Source: Hybos culiciformis
Taxonomy: Eukaryota > Arthropoda > Insecta > Diptera > Hybotidae
Direction of reading: 5' to 3'
Assembly: GCA_964007475.1 (NCBI GenBank)
Contig: OZ023274.1
Coordinates: forward strand, 11,185,376-11,249,375
Length of the DNA: 64,000 nt
This document shows, piece by piece, positions 23,614-38,000 of this stretch. Each line of letters starts with the position of its first letter. Positions within the stretch are counted from its first letter, which is position 1. Made by a program: the position numbers and the translations under genes. The notes under the pieces are model-generated. The model had not been told where the DNA came from. It searched no databases and saw only the letters and a program-made list of their open reading frames with translations.

Positions 23614-26600
23614 GTAAGAATAAAATTTTATCCACCTTGCAATGAAAAATTGATCAAAATACAGAATATAATCAATTCCCCTCTACAAATTTTCTATCTT
23701 TTTTGAATTATAAATTATTAGATAGTCGCGTGTCACTTCCTGTCATCAAAATACGTACTTATATAAATTATATGTGTATATATAGTGTTTTAGATGGTAT
23801 AATTTTATTAATTATTATTTTTAATTTCTGTAATCTATCTTTATGTATACGTATAAAATTGAGAAAAATTGGTAACATGTACTTACATTATTTTTCTACA
23901 TATATACCAACATATAAAACATATCGACTTTTGAGTATATTTTTATTATACATTTAAAGCATTATTTTTAATCAACTGTTTTTCTTTAATTTAAATATTT
24001 TGTTTATGCACTCAATTAAATTTTTATGCTCGTCTATGATTTTCCTACTTTTTTTTTAAATTGAAGCGAAAGTTAGTTTTAAAGTAAAGTTTATAGTAAT
24101 TTAATAATTACATACATATATTAATTTGCTGAGCTTAAAACGCGATTGATGTATAACCTAATTCTTATTTTCTAATAAAAAAATTCAAAATTTCTTATTT
24201 ACAACATTTAGCATCTAATTAAAATTTATGACTTGAGTAAAATTACAATTGAATTTTGAATTTATGTACATGAATATTTAGTAAAATGAAAAAAAAAAGA
24301 TACAAACTGTGTATAATAATTTTTACTCATATGTGTATTGAATAATAAAAAAACAAAAAAATATTTATTACATTACATATTAATATATTATATGTACTAT
24401 ACAAACATTTACGTAGTTAGCCTTTTTTTGGTATTTTTTATTTTTAAGGCTCCCATTTTATATGAATGAAAACTAAAAAAGTTTTACTACAAAAAATTAG
24501 AAAAATCTTCTATACATACTTATGTTGTTTTATATATAAAACATGAAATATATATACAAAACATAAAATATATAATATTGCATACATATTTATTGCTTTG
24601 TTTTCATAAGCGCTGCTAAACATAAAGCTTTTTGTTATTATTGTCATATTTTACTTTGGTATTTGTATATAAACTAGAAAAATATAATTAAATAGAATAT
24701 ATTTATATAGATATTTATGTATCCGACGAGTATAATTCAAAAGAAAGTGAAAGTGAACTTTATTTTTGTGCATGACATTCACAATTATTACTAGATATTA
24801 AATGTTTTATTAGTTTACATAACAAAAACATAATATATGTAGGATATTTTAAAAAATAAATAATATTTCATATATAAATGTACATTATAGAATAATGCTC
24901 ATTGCTATATAATGTCAATAAAATCCTTGAATTTTGGTATATTTTTAAAATCATTGAAATACTTAGCCACAGATGCAGCAAAAACTTTGGTATAAATACG
25001 AACAGTTGTTGAAAAAGAAAATATTGAAATCATAACAGTGATCTCTTGAAATCCTTTAAAGTGAAAATCTAACTACACACAACTTTACTTAACTTTCAGA
25101 TTTAAAAAAAACAAAATCGAGTATTAAAATCCCTTCAGAATATTTTACTTATAATTATACTTCAAAAATATATATATATATATAATATACATTACAGGAC
25201 CAAATAAACTAAGTTTCCGTAATAAAGAACACTGTAAAAAAATTCTTTTTAATTCTAAAATTTTTCAGGGAAAATATAAATAACTCTTATTTAGTAAAGA
25301 AAAATTTATATATTTACAAGATTTCTTAATCATTAATGGTATTCTTGAAGTTAAAAAAAAAAAAATCTATAAATGTATAAAAGAAAATAAATTTTATTTT
25401 CGGTCAAGATGGAAAGAATCTTAATTTAATAGTACATACATACAGTGTTTTCAGAAAGGTATTCTCTATATAGAATTTTCACTTTTCTTTTTTTTTTTTA
25501 GCTAAACAAAATGTCCAGGAAGTTGTATTTTAGAGAATTGAGATGTAAATATATTTTGTTCCTTTTTTATTTTTTAGAAATTATTAAAAGAAAAATATAA
25601 ATTTTTGCGTGCACACATGGCATTTTCTTTCTTTTTTCCTTTTTTTTTAATGTGTTAGAAAAATATATTACTTGTCGAGACTGAAAATGAAAGTGAGAGT
25701 ATATTTTTTGTATGTTATATTTGGCATATAAACCTTGACCATTCTTTTGACCGATGGATATGTTTCTAATATTATACATATATAGATATAAGGTGTATAT
25801 TTTTTTTGTGGTATTTTGAAATATACAGTTTTTTGTTTCATATAATAACTTTACTCAGTGATAACAAAATAACGATATTCTCTGAATATTTGCTCTCTAT
25901 ATTTCCTGAATATGTATTTGAAGAATTTGATATTAAAATATATTTTATATGATTTTGTTTTTTTGTTTTTTTTTTTTTCGTGTTTTTTACCGGTGATTAT
26001 TTTGCGCAAAATCAGAGAAAAAATGTGTTTGTTAACTTTGTAAGAATTTATTTATTATTATTATTATTATTTTTTAATATAAATTTTATATTTAGTAATT
26101 GATTTCAAAAAAATAATAGATAAAAAAATTGTTTTTGGATTATTCTATTATTTTAAAGATCATAAACTGTTATGTAGTATTTAAAAAATATTAAAAAATG
26201 GTATCGAAAGTTATTTTGAAAATATTGAAAATCTTAGACTTAAGGGAAAACATAGTTGGGTTGCAAAAAAAAAAAAATTGGTTTTTATAACAAAATTATT
26301 CAAAAAAAATGTATAATAGAAATTTGTTAATGGATTAATTTATAATAATAAAAATGAGAACTAGTAACTAATTCTTCCCATTACTTTATTTCATTTTCAT
26401 TTTAATCTATCGGATCATAACCTTACAGATTTTTAACTTAAATTAAAAACTTGCATAATATTCAATTTAATAAAAATATAACACTTCATATATAATTCAT
26501 AAAAATATTCACCCATTCCTATAATTATTTATTTAATCTAACAGAAATACATAATCCTAACCAAATTTATAATACAAGAATAAGTTTAAATATTTATAGA

Positions 26601-29600
26601 TTCATAAATTGAAAACATAATTATGAATAGTTAGTTAATTTAAAGAAGAATAAAAGTTAAATAGAAATATTAAAATTTAAATTACAATTACTTTATGAAT
26701 TAGGCTAAACAATTAACATATTTGAAAATCGAAGAAAGAATATATTTAAATTAAAATTAAAATCGTGGGGTTCTTATGAAACGAATATTGATCTTTTCCT
26801 ATAATAGTCCTACGATGCTAATTTTAAACTAAATGTATGAATGTCAGCAAATTTTCTAACATAAAAAAATTATTTTCTTGGATTCGTAAATTATTCCTTT
26901 TTTTACATATTTAAATAATAAAATCGTGTAACTTTAAATTTATTTTTTTTTATTTAAAACAGTCAAAAAACAGTTGCTAGATTTGATGACAAACTGACAA
27001 AGTTTGTGTAGTAAGTTAAATCGTGTAATAAAATAATTTTTATGAGTAGTATAGTAATTATATGACACGAAAATTAATTATGTCTCATATAAAAAATAAT
27101 TATATAATTATATAAGAAAGGTGTTGTAGATGCATATAATCATTATTATTTTTATGTCTCTATAACATAACATACATTTTATTTACTTTCCACTTTGAAC
27201 TTTTGTGCTTATGAAAACATAATAACAAGAATCTTAAAGTAGGCAAAAAATAACAACCGAATAAATAGATATACATACTTATTTTTATTTAGGATTCCGA
27301 ATCATGTGAAATATTTTGTTGTTTAAGTATCAAATCTTAAAAAGTTATATCTTAAAATGCGATGCCTTGAATTGTTGAATACAAAAATATCATGAAAAAA
27401 TTATGAAATATGAAAATTATGATATATGAAATTTTAGGAGGATTTTCGTGAGTCCTGAGTAATTAATTTTATTAGTGGATAATATATTACTATCTCTACT
27501 ATTAAAAATTATAAAAATTTAATGCTTTCGATCGATTTTGTAAAATAATATATTAACAACATAATAATTTTAATTATAATTCATTATTAATTATTTATAT
27601 AAATAAGAATTTTTCATTTTTAATGAGTGTTACCAATTTTTTGAAGAATGATTATAATTTTTATCATTAAGCTGAACTCAATTTAATATTGTATAAGTAA
27701 TTTTTCAATACAATGTGTCATAACATTATTAAATTTTTTATCAGTATAGTAAAAATCTATAATAATTATTAATAATGTTATTAAAAAATGTATAAAATGA
27801 AAAAAAAAAAAAAAGGAAAATTTTTTTTAACCCCACCCTTTATGAAAAATTATTCAAATAAAAAAATTATAATAATTTTTTACGTCCATATTGAAAAACA
27901 GTAATTACTCTTCATATACAATATTTTTCATTTTTATTTTATACATTTTATTACGATCGAATGATTTAAAAAGAGAAAGCTTATTTTAGAGTATATATGT
28001 TCATTATATAATTATATGAAATTTTGTTTATGATTTTTAAAAAATTACACACAAAAGCATAAAATAAAAATGTGTACTTATGATAGTTATGAACAACATT
28101 TGTGTCTATATTATTGTATGGTAAAGATTTTGTCAATAGGTAGAAGTTGAAAGGAAATAAATTTGTCCTTTTAGGATTCTAAAGATAAAAGGAACCAAAA
28201 AATTTAATGCTCTTCAAATTAAGGGATTTTTGGTCTAGAAACTGAAAACAAAATATAAATAGTTGTATATATAATTGAGTAAAGTAATTTTTTGGACAAA
28301 TTAATAGAACTGCTCAATTTTCTAACTTTTTATTCAAAATTTTAACAAATCTCTGAAGTTTTGTATTTTTCTCATTTACTTGGGGATTAGACATTTATAT
28401 ATTTCAAAAATTTTATTAATTGATTTATTGTCAATTTACTATCTTCTCTACTATCAGTATTTAAAAATAAAAGACAGTAGACGGGAGAGTATAGTAAAAA
28501 AAATAATAATAATAATAATTTTTTAGACTATTACATGGAAAATAAAAAATTATGGGCCTTGTTTTTTCTTTTATTATCATACTAAAAAAAAAAAACCATA
28601 AAAAAATGTCAAAAATTTTAATACAAAAAAATTAAAACATGATTAAAAATTTTGATCAAAATCATGATAGTTAAAAGACACCCACCCAACAGCCTTATTA
28701 CAAGTACAAATTAAAAACACATACATACTATTCGGATTTTTTACCATCCAATGTAATCTCTGCGTTATAGAGAACCTTAAATATACATTTTTTGCCCTAG
28801 AGAAAATATTTCTTTTTATTAATTAAAACTGAAATAAAAAATATTTTCGGTTTTGAAAGGCAATTGAAACTAGGTAATATAAGCCTTTTAATTTTTGAAG
28901 GTGCAATTAAGAAAACGTCAAAAATTTTCATTGAAAATGATCCGAGCAGGACAAAAATCAAGCAAAGCCACTTTCAACCAAGTAATTTAAAACTTTCCAG
29001 AAAAGGATACACTGGAGAAAATAAAGTTCTAGACTTTGTCTCTGTACTTGGTATATACTTCTCGCTTCAAAATCATCGCTAAGAGAAATAAGTTAGAAAC
29101 TTTGAGACAAATTTAATAGTGTAAGTACATACTGTCTGGATAGTGTAATATTGTCTTGAGTCAAGGTTTATTTCGCGTAAAATATTAAAATTATTTAGCA
29201 TAATCTATTCAGCCTGCTAGATATTAATTCTATATTTACTTCTAACTTAAATGAATGACAGCCGCATCTCCCTCAACTAAAAAATTAAAAAACCTATATA
29301 ACAAAAATTCAATTCAAGTAAACAGATTTTATAATCATTCTATATGCATGTAACAAGCAAGAGACCCACCAATTTTTTTGTGTTATCATTTATGATTAAT
29401 ATAAAAAAAAAATAATAATTTTTTTTTTTTATTATCATTTTAATAAATCAAACTTATTAAAAAAAAAAAAAAAAAAAAAAACTGAAAAAAATAAATATAC
29501 TTGCAGTAATTGACGTCAAGCACAGCCCCTTAATGTATAAAATTAAATATCGATTTTTTTTATCAACACAAAAAAATCCGACAAAAAAAAAAATGAAAAA

Positions 29601-32019
29601 TAAAATTCAGCATTTTTTATCAAAAGTATTAATCGAATATTCAAATTTTTGTATTTTTTATTATTTTTTTTTTGTTTAATATAATACAAAATTAAAAATA
29701 AATTAACGTTCTAATTTCTAAATTGCGTATAGGAAAATATTGTTTACGTTTTTTTCTTTTTTGTACTATTTTTTTTTTTACATATTTTTCCATAATATTT
29801 TTTTTTTAGGGGTTAGAGTTGTTGTTTTATTTTATTTTTTTTTTTTTTTATTTTGAATTATTATTAGAAATTAGATATTGAAATGACATATGATATTAAT
29901 ATCTAAGTTTGATTAAATAATTAATTAGGAAAATTCTATAATTTCGAATAAAAACTAAAGATAGTATAGAGACGATAAAAATATTGGTGTGGGGTGTAAG
30001 GATAATAGTAATACTATTTTCTAAATTTACGAAAAATCATAATATCTATAACTTGAAGAAAAATGAAGAAGCTAACTAACTATTTATATATGTGTAGGAA
30101 ATTTTAATCATTAATGAAGAAATAATTTGATATTAATTCCACCTGTCTATCGGTTTTCTCGATAAATTATGTAAAATACTGTTAAAGCTAATGTCATATT
30201 TGCTACGGATTCTTGACAGATATAATGTAAAAAATCTGTTAAAATTTATGTCTGACATTTATGATTTATGTATCAAGTACCAACGAGTATAATTGTATAA
30301 TAGAGTATATGTATTTTTTTTATTTAAAACCTGACTGTCAAAAATTATAAAATTTTTGTTGAAGACTAAAAAATGATTTCAATAAAATTTACAAATATAC
30401 TTCAATTTTAATTGCAATAAAAGAAGAAACAAATTCTAACCACAAAAGTCTTTTACATGTTTCTGAATCATGGTGGACTAAGCTGTATTTTTAATGGTCT
30501 ATCGATATAAATTTGACCAAAGAAAAATTTATGGAAAGTTTTTCTTTTCATTTTTTATTTTATTTTTTAATAATGGTTGAATCTAAAATAAATTCACTTA
30601 AATACCACTTTTATTTCAGTTGTATTCGATTGTCAGAGGTCGGTAGAATTTATTTGACAGTTATAAAAAGTATTTATATTGAATTTTTTGACAAATGGTA
30701 TCCCATGAGGACTGTGAAAGTGGAAAAGTTGGATTTCAGGAATATATTTTTTTTTTTATTAACATTAACATATTAATATTCTGAATATACTGAAATTTAG
30801 ACAATTCTGTTTTTATTTTCTGAATGCAGAAAAGTCTTTACACAAGGAAGAAGTATATCTTTGTGTAAAACCTGAGCAGAATATTGGAACCTTATTTTCA
30901 ACAATGTCTTTAAAAAAATGCCAAATTTATAAAAACAATTTCATTCGCAGGAAAATTGTTGTAAATCTCCAATTTTTCCTCTGGCATAATTATCAGATTC
31001 GAATACTATGATAACTTCAACTTAGTCAAATTTTATTACATTTTTAATTATAAATTTTTAGGAAATTAAGTTAACAAAAAAAAAAAGAACAACTACTATA
31101 ATAGAAACCAAAATAATATAAAAAACATTATAAAATCATGGCTGGAAAAAAATATCAAATTATTATGTATAGTGAAATCGTTAATAAGTCCACCCCGTGC
31201 CAACTACTCAGTACCCATCATCCATAATTTATTTTTCATATCTTTGCTATGGTTTTTTTTTCTTTTTATTTTTTTCATTCTGAAAATAAGATATTTTAAC
31301 AAATTTCATAATTTTTTACTATCTTCTTTTTTTTTTTTTGTACTGCTGTCTACAAACAATTTTTAATATTATGGAAAAAAAAAAGTCATATATCTATGCA
31401 GATGAAAATGAAATCTGCAAAGAGGAATGTGGACTCGTGAATGGCAATTCCTTGATAGTTATATAATTTCTCTGGCAATAAACAAACCAGATTCCTAACT
31501 TCTATTTATTTCTTGTTTCGAGATAATTGGAAAAACTAAATATAATATGTATGCTTTTAAGCTTTAAGTAAATTGTGTGCTACTGTTAGTTTATTTAACT
31601 AACTTCATATAACTTTGCCAAAAGGTAGAAAAATGTCGTAAATTTATTATTTTAAACTTATATTTGAAACAATTTTTTCCAGAGCGAATTCATTAACATT
31701 CAAATTGACAGGTTTTAGTTTTTTCAAAACTTTTAAGAAATTATTAGTTACTTTCTTTAAATTTGTAGTGCAGCTTGAAGATTACACAAATGTGTACAAA
31801 ATAATATTTTAATATCTGTTCAATAACTTTAATGGAAGAAAAAAGGATAAATTAAAAAAAAAAAAGGATATAATATTTTAATTAGATTTTATGATTCTAT
31901 ATTTTTTCCATTAATTTTTTTTTTTTTTAATAAATTATTCGTTTTCGTAGAAGTCCATTCATTCATCCATCCAAAATATCTGCTTTTTGTGATAAAAAAA
32001 AAATCCTACAATAATTTTT
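23614..32019. other. A/T-rich non-coding region with simple repeats
   Basis: No gene is supported. Simple repeats include (TA)n at 25167-25186, (TTA)n at 26050-26070 and (AAT)n at 28501-28519. The most protein-like frames are 28864-29082 (72 codons, no ATG) and the 3' half of 30513-30776, which follows a TTTTATTTCAG acceptor at 30619. Neither has a partner donor or a recognisable domain. Confidence 0.45.
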
Positions 32020-32280
32020 CCTACATAATGTATACATTACATATACATATACCATACATATACTTATTATAAGAAATTTATATACGTTATTGTACATATG
32101 TACATAATATACATATAAGTACACATATATAAAACAATATTTTTATATCTACTAAAAATATATATATAGTAAAAAAAAAATTTGTTAAAAAAAAAAGTAC
32201 GTGTATGCTGAAAAAAAAAAATATATATATATATATAAATTATATATAAAAAAAAAATTTATATATTTTTTTTTTTCTAC
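32020..32280. repeat. Alternating TACATA/TATATA-rich tract with (AT)n
   Basis: Many overlapping TACATA, ATACATAT and TATATA words occur, with several short palindromes such as TACATATGTACATA, and a pure (AT)9 at 32221-32238 between A runs. This alternating purine-pyrimidine DNA is common in insect introns. Confidence 0.65.
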
Positions 32281-33669
32281 CAAAAGCTGAAAATTCTTCA
32301 TATAACCCCCTTTAGGCATAAAATATAAAAAAGGATAAATTTAACTTTTTTTTTTTTTTCCTTTAAACAGACATTATATTTTTTCCAAGTTTTTATGCTT
32401 CGGAAAAAAAAACCCCCAAATCATACTCCCAAAAAGTTCATGTACATTTTTGTGATGTATAGACCGTACCGTTCGCTATGTACACAAAAAAAAAAAAAAA
32501 AATTCTGTGTACGAAAAAAAAATTATAAATTTTTTCAGTTTTTTTTTTTTTCTCTGATGTGCTTTAAGTTTTTTTTTTTTTTCAGAAATTTATTTTGGGC
32601 CTTAATTTTGTTGAATTTTTTTGTTTTTTTTATTTTTCCAACAAAAAAAAAAATGTGCAAAACGAATTATTTTTTACAGCGATATGTTGGAAAATGCTTT
32701 GCTTCCAGTGTAAAAGAGTTTTTTAACTAATGCGGGGCAAGAGACAATTTTTATAGCAGTCGAATTGAAATTATACGTTCCTTTTTAGTCCTTAATAACT
32801 ATTTTATAGGCATTGAGGTTTTTTTTTAATTTTTTATTTCCCTGAATGATATCCATAGTTTTACCAAAATGATATACCTACATTAAACATATTATAACAA
32901 CACTTGTTTTATAAAAGTTTCTTGAGTAATTCGTATGGGTACCGTGTATTTTTCATTATCTTGTGATTGGCCCGTTACAAATTCTAACATATCAAAATGT
33001 TATAATCTAAATTTACAAATTATAATTATTATCACAGGCTCACATTTTACTGAGGGCCCGATAAAATCCTTCACTATGATTTATAACTTGATTTTTTTAA
33101 TTTTACCCCAACCACGATTTTTTTTCTGATTTTTTTTAAATCCTTCAGAAAAAAAGTGGTTTTTTCGTGAAGGATTTTTTTTTTTTTTTAATTTAAAAAA
33201 AAAATGAAAAACATTTTTAATTATTTCAGTTTTAAAATTTACTCAACAAAGAAAATTATAGAATAAGTATATGTATATAGTTGTACCTATGTATATACAT
33301 AATTTGGAACATAAAAAAAAAAGGATATTGAGCTTGCAAGGGAAAAAAAAAAGTTAAATTATGGTCGGGTTGTTAAAGGATTTAAAAATAATTCTGATTT
33401 CAGGGATGTTTTGCGGAAGGATTCAAAAATAAAAAAAAATAAAATTATATATTTTTTCATTAAGCTGTGTAGTCGCTTATTGAAGGAAAAAAAAAATAAT
33501 GCGACAGGTTTTCATATGTTCGAAAAAGTTATCAACCAATGCTGTCTATAACTATAATTCTTTTTTTTTTGGCTAGAACCAGCCTCATTGTGTCGCTGAG
33601 TTATATTCTTTGTAGCTCCAAGAACAGTAAAAGATATTGTGTGTGTACTTAAAAATGACATTAAATTTT
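32281..33669. other. Homopolymer-rich non-coding stretch
   Basis: No gene is recognised. A and T runs dominate 32341-32650; the 111-codon frame at 32395 is almost entirely Phe and Lys from these runs. A-tract+GGAT motifs occur at 32328 and 33318. Confidence 0.5.
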
Positions 33670-33679
33670 AGCATAATTT

Positions 33680-33711
33680 ATTTCTTACTTTTTTTTTCAG
33701 TTATCGTAAGT
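33680..33711 (+). promoter_or_regulatory. Strong acceptor 5 nt from a consensus donor (microexon or recursive exon)
   Basis: A run of about 20 pyrimidines interrupted by one A ends in CAG at 33700. Five bases later (TTATC) comes GTAAGT at 33706-33711, a perfect 5' splice consensus. The two signals are among the best in the window and sit almost back to back. Possible readings are a 5-nt microexon, a near-zero recursive splicing intermediate, or coincidence. A longer exon from this acceptor has no good open frame. Confidence 0.3.
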
Positions 33712-34549
33712 AAATATCTACTTTGTTTTATTAAGAAACTGATCTTTAATTAGGTTTTTAAATAATACAAAAATTGTGATGTGTCAAGGTCACATTTTGA
33801 TAATAAATTCATATGAAATTTGGAAAATAGATACATTGACGTAAATAAAAAAAAATTCTCCAATTACTATCGAAAAAGTTTCAAAACAAAAAAGTAAAAT
33901 CTATAACACTAAGATTATTATTTAACACAATAAGTGCAAGATAATAATTCTAATGTAATTAGTATAGAGTATGAAAAAATAAAAGTATCAACATTAATTT
34001 TATAGGTATACCTTGCACTTACGGTGACCATATAAAAAATCTATTATATTTAAAAGGATAAAACTTGGGAAAAAAAAGTGGCTTTAAAATTATAAATTAA
34101 TCCACAGTAATTTCGCTCACTCATTTTATTAAACTATTTATGACAAAAAAAAATTACAGCTTGTATGTTTAAAAGTTCTCATTTTTACAATGAAGAATAA
34201 TCAATTGTTAAAGATTGCCAGAGGATTCTTTTTTATTAGCGAACAATATTATTAAATTAAAAATGTTACGGAAATGTTAGTACAAAATAAATAGTGTTCG
34301 AAACACTAAATTTATAACTATACAATAGTATACTGTATACTATACTAAAAATAATTACTCAAAAAACAACATTTACTTTGTAAATATAAATATGTAAAAG
34401 TTTTACACTTTTTGTAATTCTTTTCAATTCGGAAATTAAAATATCTTCAAGGAAGTTGCTTCAAAATACATCAAAATTAATATATTTTCTGTTTTTACTT
34501 CAGAAATTTTGGTATTATAGACATTTTTTGGCATTATAGAAAAATAAGT
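33712..34549. other. A/T-rich non-coding stretch
   Basis: No gene is seen. A short near-perfect palindrome, ATAGTATAC-T-GTATACTAT, sits at 34326-34344. Confidence 0.5.
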
Positions 34550-35045
34550 TATCAATGAAGTGAGGAGTCCCACTTCTATTCATTGCATTTCAAAATACTT
34601 TTGCATTGAACACAAGTTTCATAATCGACATCAATTCATATATTCCTTTTCATTAAACTCAAACCTGAGTTCTATGACAGAATGGTATTTTTTACGTTCC
34701 AAAATATGTCCACCCAAATACCATTTTTTATCAAATCTCATTTTAAGCCACCAGTTGGAACACACAATCGCGTTCTATAAATTTTCTTATTAGTATCTAT
34801 CTATTTATTTATTTATCTGTCCATCAGTCTATCCACATACTAATTTTCAACAGAATCCATTAAACCTTTCAAAAAAAAATTGGATAGTTCCGAGCATGTA
34901 TAACTCCTAAATCGCGATCGTAGAATGTCACCTATAGCTGAGATGAGCGAGATTAAGGATATTTTTATGTTCAAATTGGTTCGAATCGGATTAGTAGTGA
35001 ATCAATTGCAAGCACTTTAGTGTTGTAAAGACAAACAGAACAGAT
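34550..35045. repeat. Possible decayed interspersed repeat
   Basis: This half-kilobase is less A/T-rich than its neighbours and has no homopolymer runs in most of its length. It contains a (TCTA/TTTA)n-like stretch passing into CTGTCCATCAGTCTATCCAC (about 34795-34840), then a complex segment (34885-35030) and finally AGACAAACAGAACAGATAG. Such tetranucleotide tracts followed by complex sequence are typical of worn interspersed repeats in insects. There are no clear terminal repeats and no coding domain. A 77-codon frame at 34560 is not convincing. Confidence 0.25.
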
Positions 35046-38000
35046 AGAAAATGAAAACATATTTTTAAATAAAAAGAAACATGAATATAACAATTTTATA
35101 TGGAAATGTTACAATCCAAAGAAATAACTTTATTGAATTTTATTAAAAATTTATTAAAAAATCAAATACTTTTTTCTCCAAATTTTATGTTTTAAGCGGA
35201 CAAATAAGAAAACAATTTCTTGAAAACATAAAATATGTAAAGGGTAGTTTTTTTTTAAACATAAAATTTAATGATAACGTGAAATTTACTTTTGTTGTTT
35301 TCCCAAAAAAAAAAATTTTAATTATAAAACATTCGGCCTGGTTTGTTATTTTTATTCATTTATTATTTTTTTTTTGTTTTTTTTTTTCTTCTTATCTTAA
35401 ATGGTTGTAGTAGCCACTAAAGCAATTAAATTATTGTACATAAAAATTAAAATTAAACCACATATTTTGTGAATAAGATTATACATTATATATACTTTTT
35501 TTTCAACCTCTTTACCCCCAAACCTAACAACAACAGAAAGCATAAAAACAAAATTTATTTTCCCATATGACTGCATATAAGTTTTTCTAAGTTTTCCTCA
35601 TATCTTTTAAAAATGTTAGAAATTTCCTTTTTTAAACAATAAAGTAAAATGTATGTACACATATATATGTAGATAAAAAATTTCTATAAAACCAAAAAAA
35701 AAAATTATAGCAATTTTTTTTTTTTGAAAAAAATAAAATAAAAAGAAAGGCTATATAGAAAAAAAATATATAAAAAGAAAATTACGTGAAAATTTTTATA
35801 CTGACTGAAGGGTATAGATTTAATTTGAATTTCCCGATGAATATTGAAAGTCGACTTCAATTGCAGTTAAATTTTTCCGTCAAAATCCATTTAAGACGAT
35901 AAAACTCATTTTTGAATCCTTTACTGTCATTATATAAAAAGGGATGAACTGAAGTTAGAAAGGAATTAGTGACTTTTTATTCCTAATTACAAACTTGATA
36001 GCATTATCTCAGAGCCAGAATAAACTAAAAGTTTTCTAACGTTATTTAAAAAATAAACTAATTATGGGACATTGCAATAAAATTGAAATTTTCTTTTGGC
36101 TGTTACTTTTAGCGTCGACCTTAAAATTATATGAAATTCAAAAAACTTTAAATATATTTTAATTCATATTATATTAGTTTTCTATTTAAGATTTTAGAAT
36201 AGTATAAACTATTAAGAAGAAAATAAAAAAAATAAAAACTTTGGGTGGACAGTACAAGAAATTCTTTTATTTTTGTTCTAAGATAAGCGTGTCCTTTTTC
36301 AACCCTCTTCAACAAAAAAAAAAAACCCTAAGTAGCTTCAACAGAAAACACACACTTTTGCAAAATATAAATTTAATATTTTTCTTTATTTATATTTCTT
36401 TTTTTTTTTTTTTTTGCTACAAAAATGCGTATTTTTATTATAGTTTTTATAAAAATTCTACAGATATTACTATAGTAATGCTAAAATATTTAGTTGCGGG
36501 TGTCTTCAAAATTAAAAATATAAGAAAAAAAAAATTATAAAAGTAAATTGTAAAAGTAAAAGTTAATGAATGAGTTCGAATAAACTTTGATCGCATTCAT
36601 GTACATAAATATTGTTATATAGAATATAATAGATCAAAATTTCATTTGCGTTAACAATTAGAATTTAATTAACAACTTCTTTTGGAGAAAAAAATATTAG
36701 GTTTTTCTGAAAACATTTGATAATCAACAAATTTTTCTTTTTGACTGTAATATAAATATTATTATCTTTGAGTTTTTTTTAAAGCCTAATAACCTCATTT
36801 CTTTAGAATCTTATTAATTTTAGGTGATGCCTAAAAGTACTCAAGCTCAATTATTTCGAATTGAATTTATTTTAATACAGAGATCTTTATAAGTCGATGT
36901 TCATAGTTTTTTTTTCAATTTTGTGTTCATACACCCATAACTAATGTTGCCAACTTTCTGCCCTACATTTCAAAATTAAAGAGTGAAAACAAAGGTCAAC
37001 ATTTAAATATTTCAAACGATAATGTTGCAACTTCAAAGTCTTATGACAATAGCTTACAGCCCTGTCGAACTATGCCAGTGGAAATGCAAACGGAGATTAA
37101 GAAAAAATTGGTTAAATAGTAATTTAAGTGAAGTTTTTTTTTTCTCATTTATGTTCTTAAATCCAAGATTTATCAATTACGATACTTTGATAGGAATTTA
37201 CTAGTGTTATTTTACAAAGGAAAATAAATTCTGAATCCTACATTATTTATAATAATAATATTGCCTTGGATATTTTCCTACTTTTTAACCTTAAGAATAA
37301 AATTATTAAATCGGTACAAATAATTTTTTTTAAAATATCAAAAAAGGATTCTTATTTCATACATTATTTCGTAATTAAAGTACTCTTTCTTCTTTCGAAT
37401 CTGTTGGAGTGAAATCAAGTGAAATTATATGTATGTGAAGTAAAAGGATATATGAAGAAAAAATAAATATGTATAGAACAGATATATGCCTCTTACCTTT
37501 TACTTAAATGTTCACAGGAAAATGATTTTCGTTTCTTTCAATTTTTCAAGAAAAACAATTTAAGTGCGTGTATTTGTCAGGACTTTAGAAAAAAAATAAA
37601 TAAAAAAATGTATATTTCATATGAAAACAAAATAGAGTGTTTATTATAAAATGCAAAAAAAAAAATAGAAAATAAATGAAAATAACATTTCGACTTTTTA
37701 TTTTATTTGAGTTTACCTAATATCGAGAAAACCATTTACGTAAAAACTAAAAATTAAGAATTGAAAAGTCTATTATATCTTTTAAGAAGACATTTAAACA
37801 ATATTTTAGAATTTTTGATGTTGAATATAAATTTGTTTTCTATCTATTGGAAATGCGTTTCATATTCTTCGTTTGAGATCGTGATCAAAACAAGGCAAAT
37901 AAAGATACAAGTTACCAGCCCATAGTTTTCTAAATATCTGAATAGAAATAAATTAGTAAAATAATTTTGTGATTTTAGGGCTTTTTATTCAAATATTATT

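Noticed and set aside
28864..29082. 72-codon frame in a less A/T-rich patch
   Set aside because: It starts at TTG and contains no ATG. There is no good acceptor/donor pair, the minus strand is also partly open, and the peptide is unrecognised.
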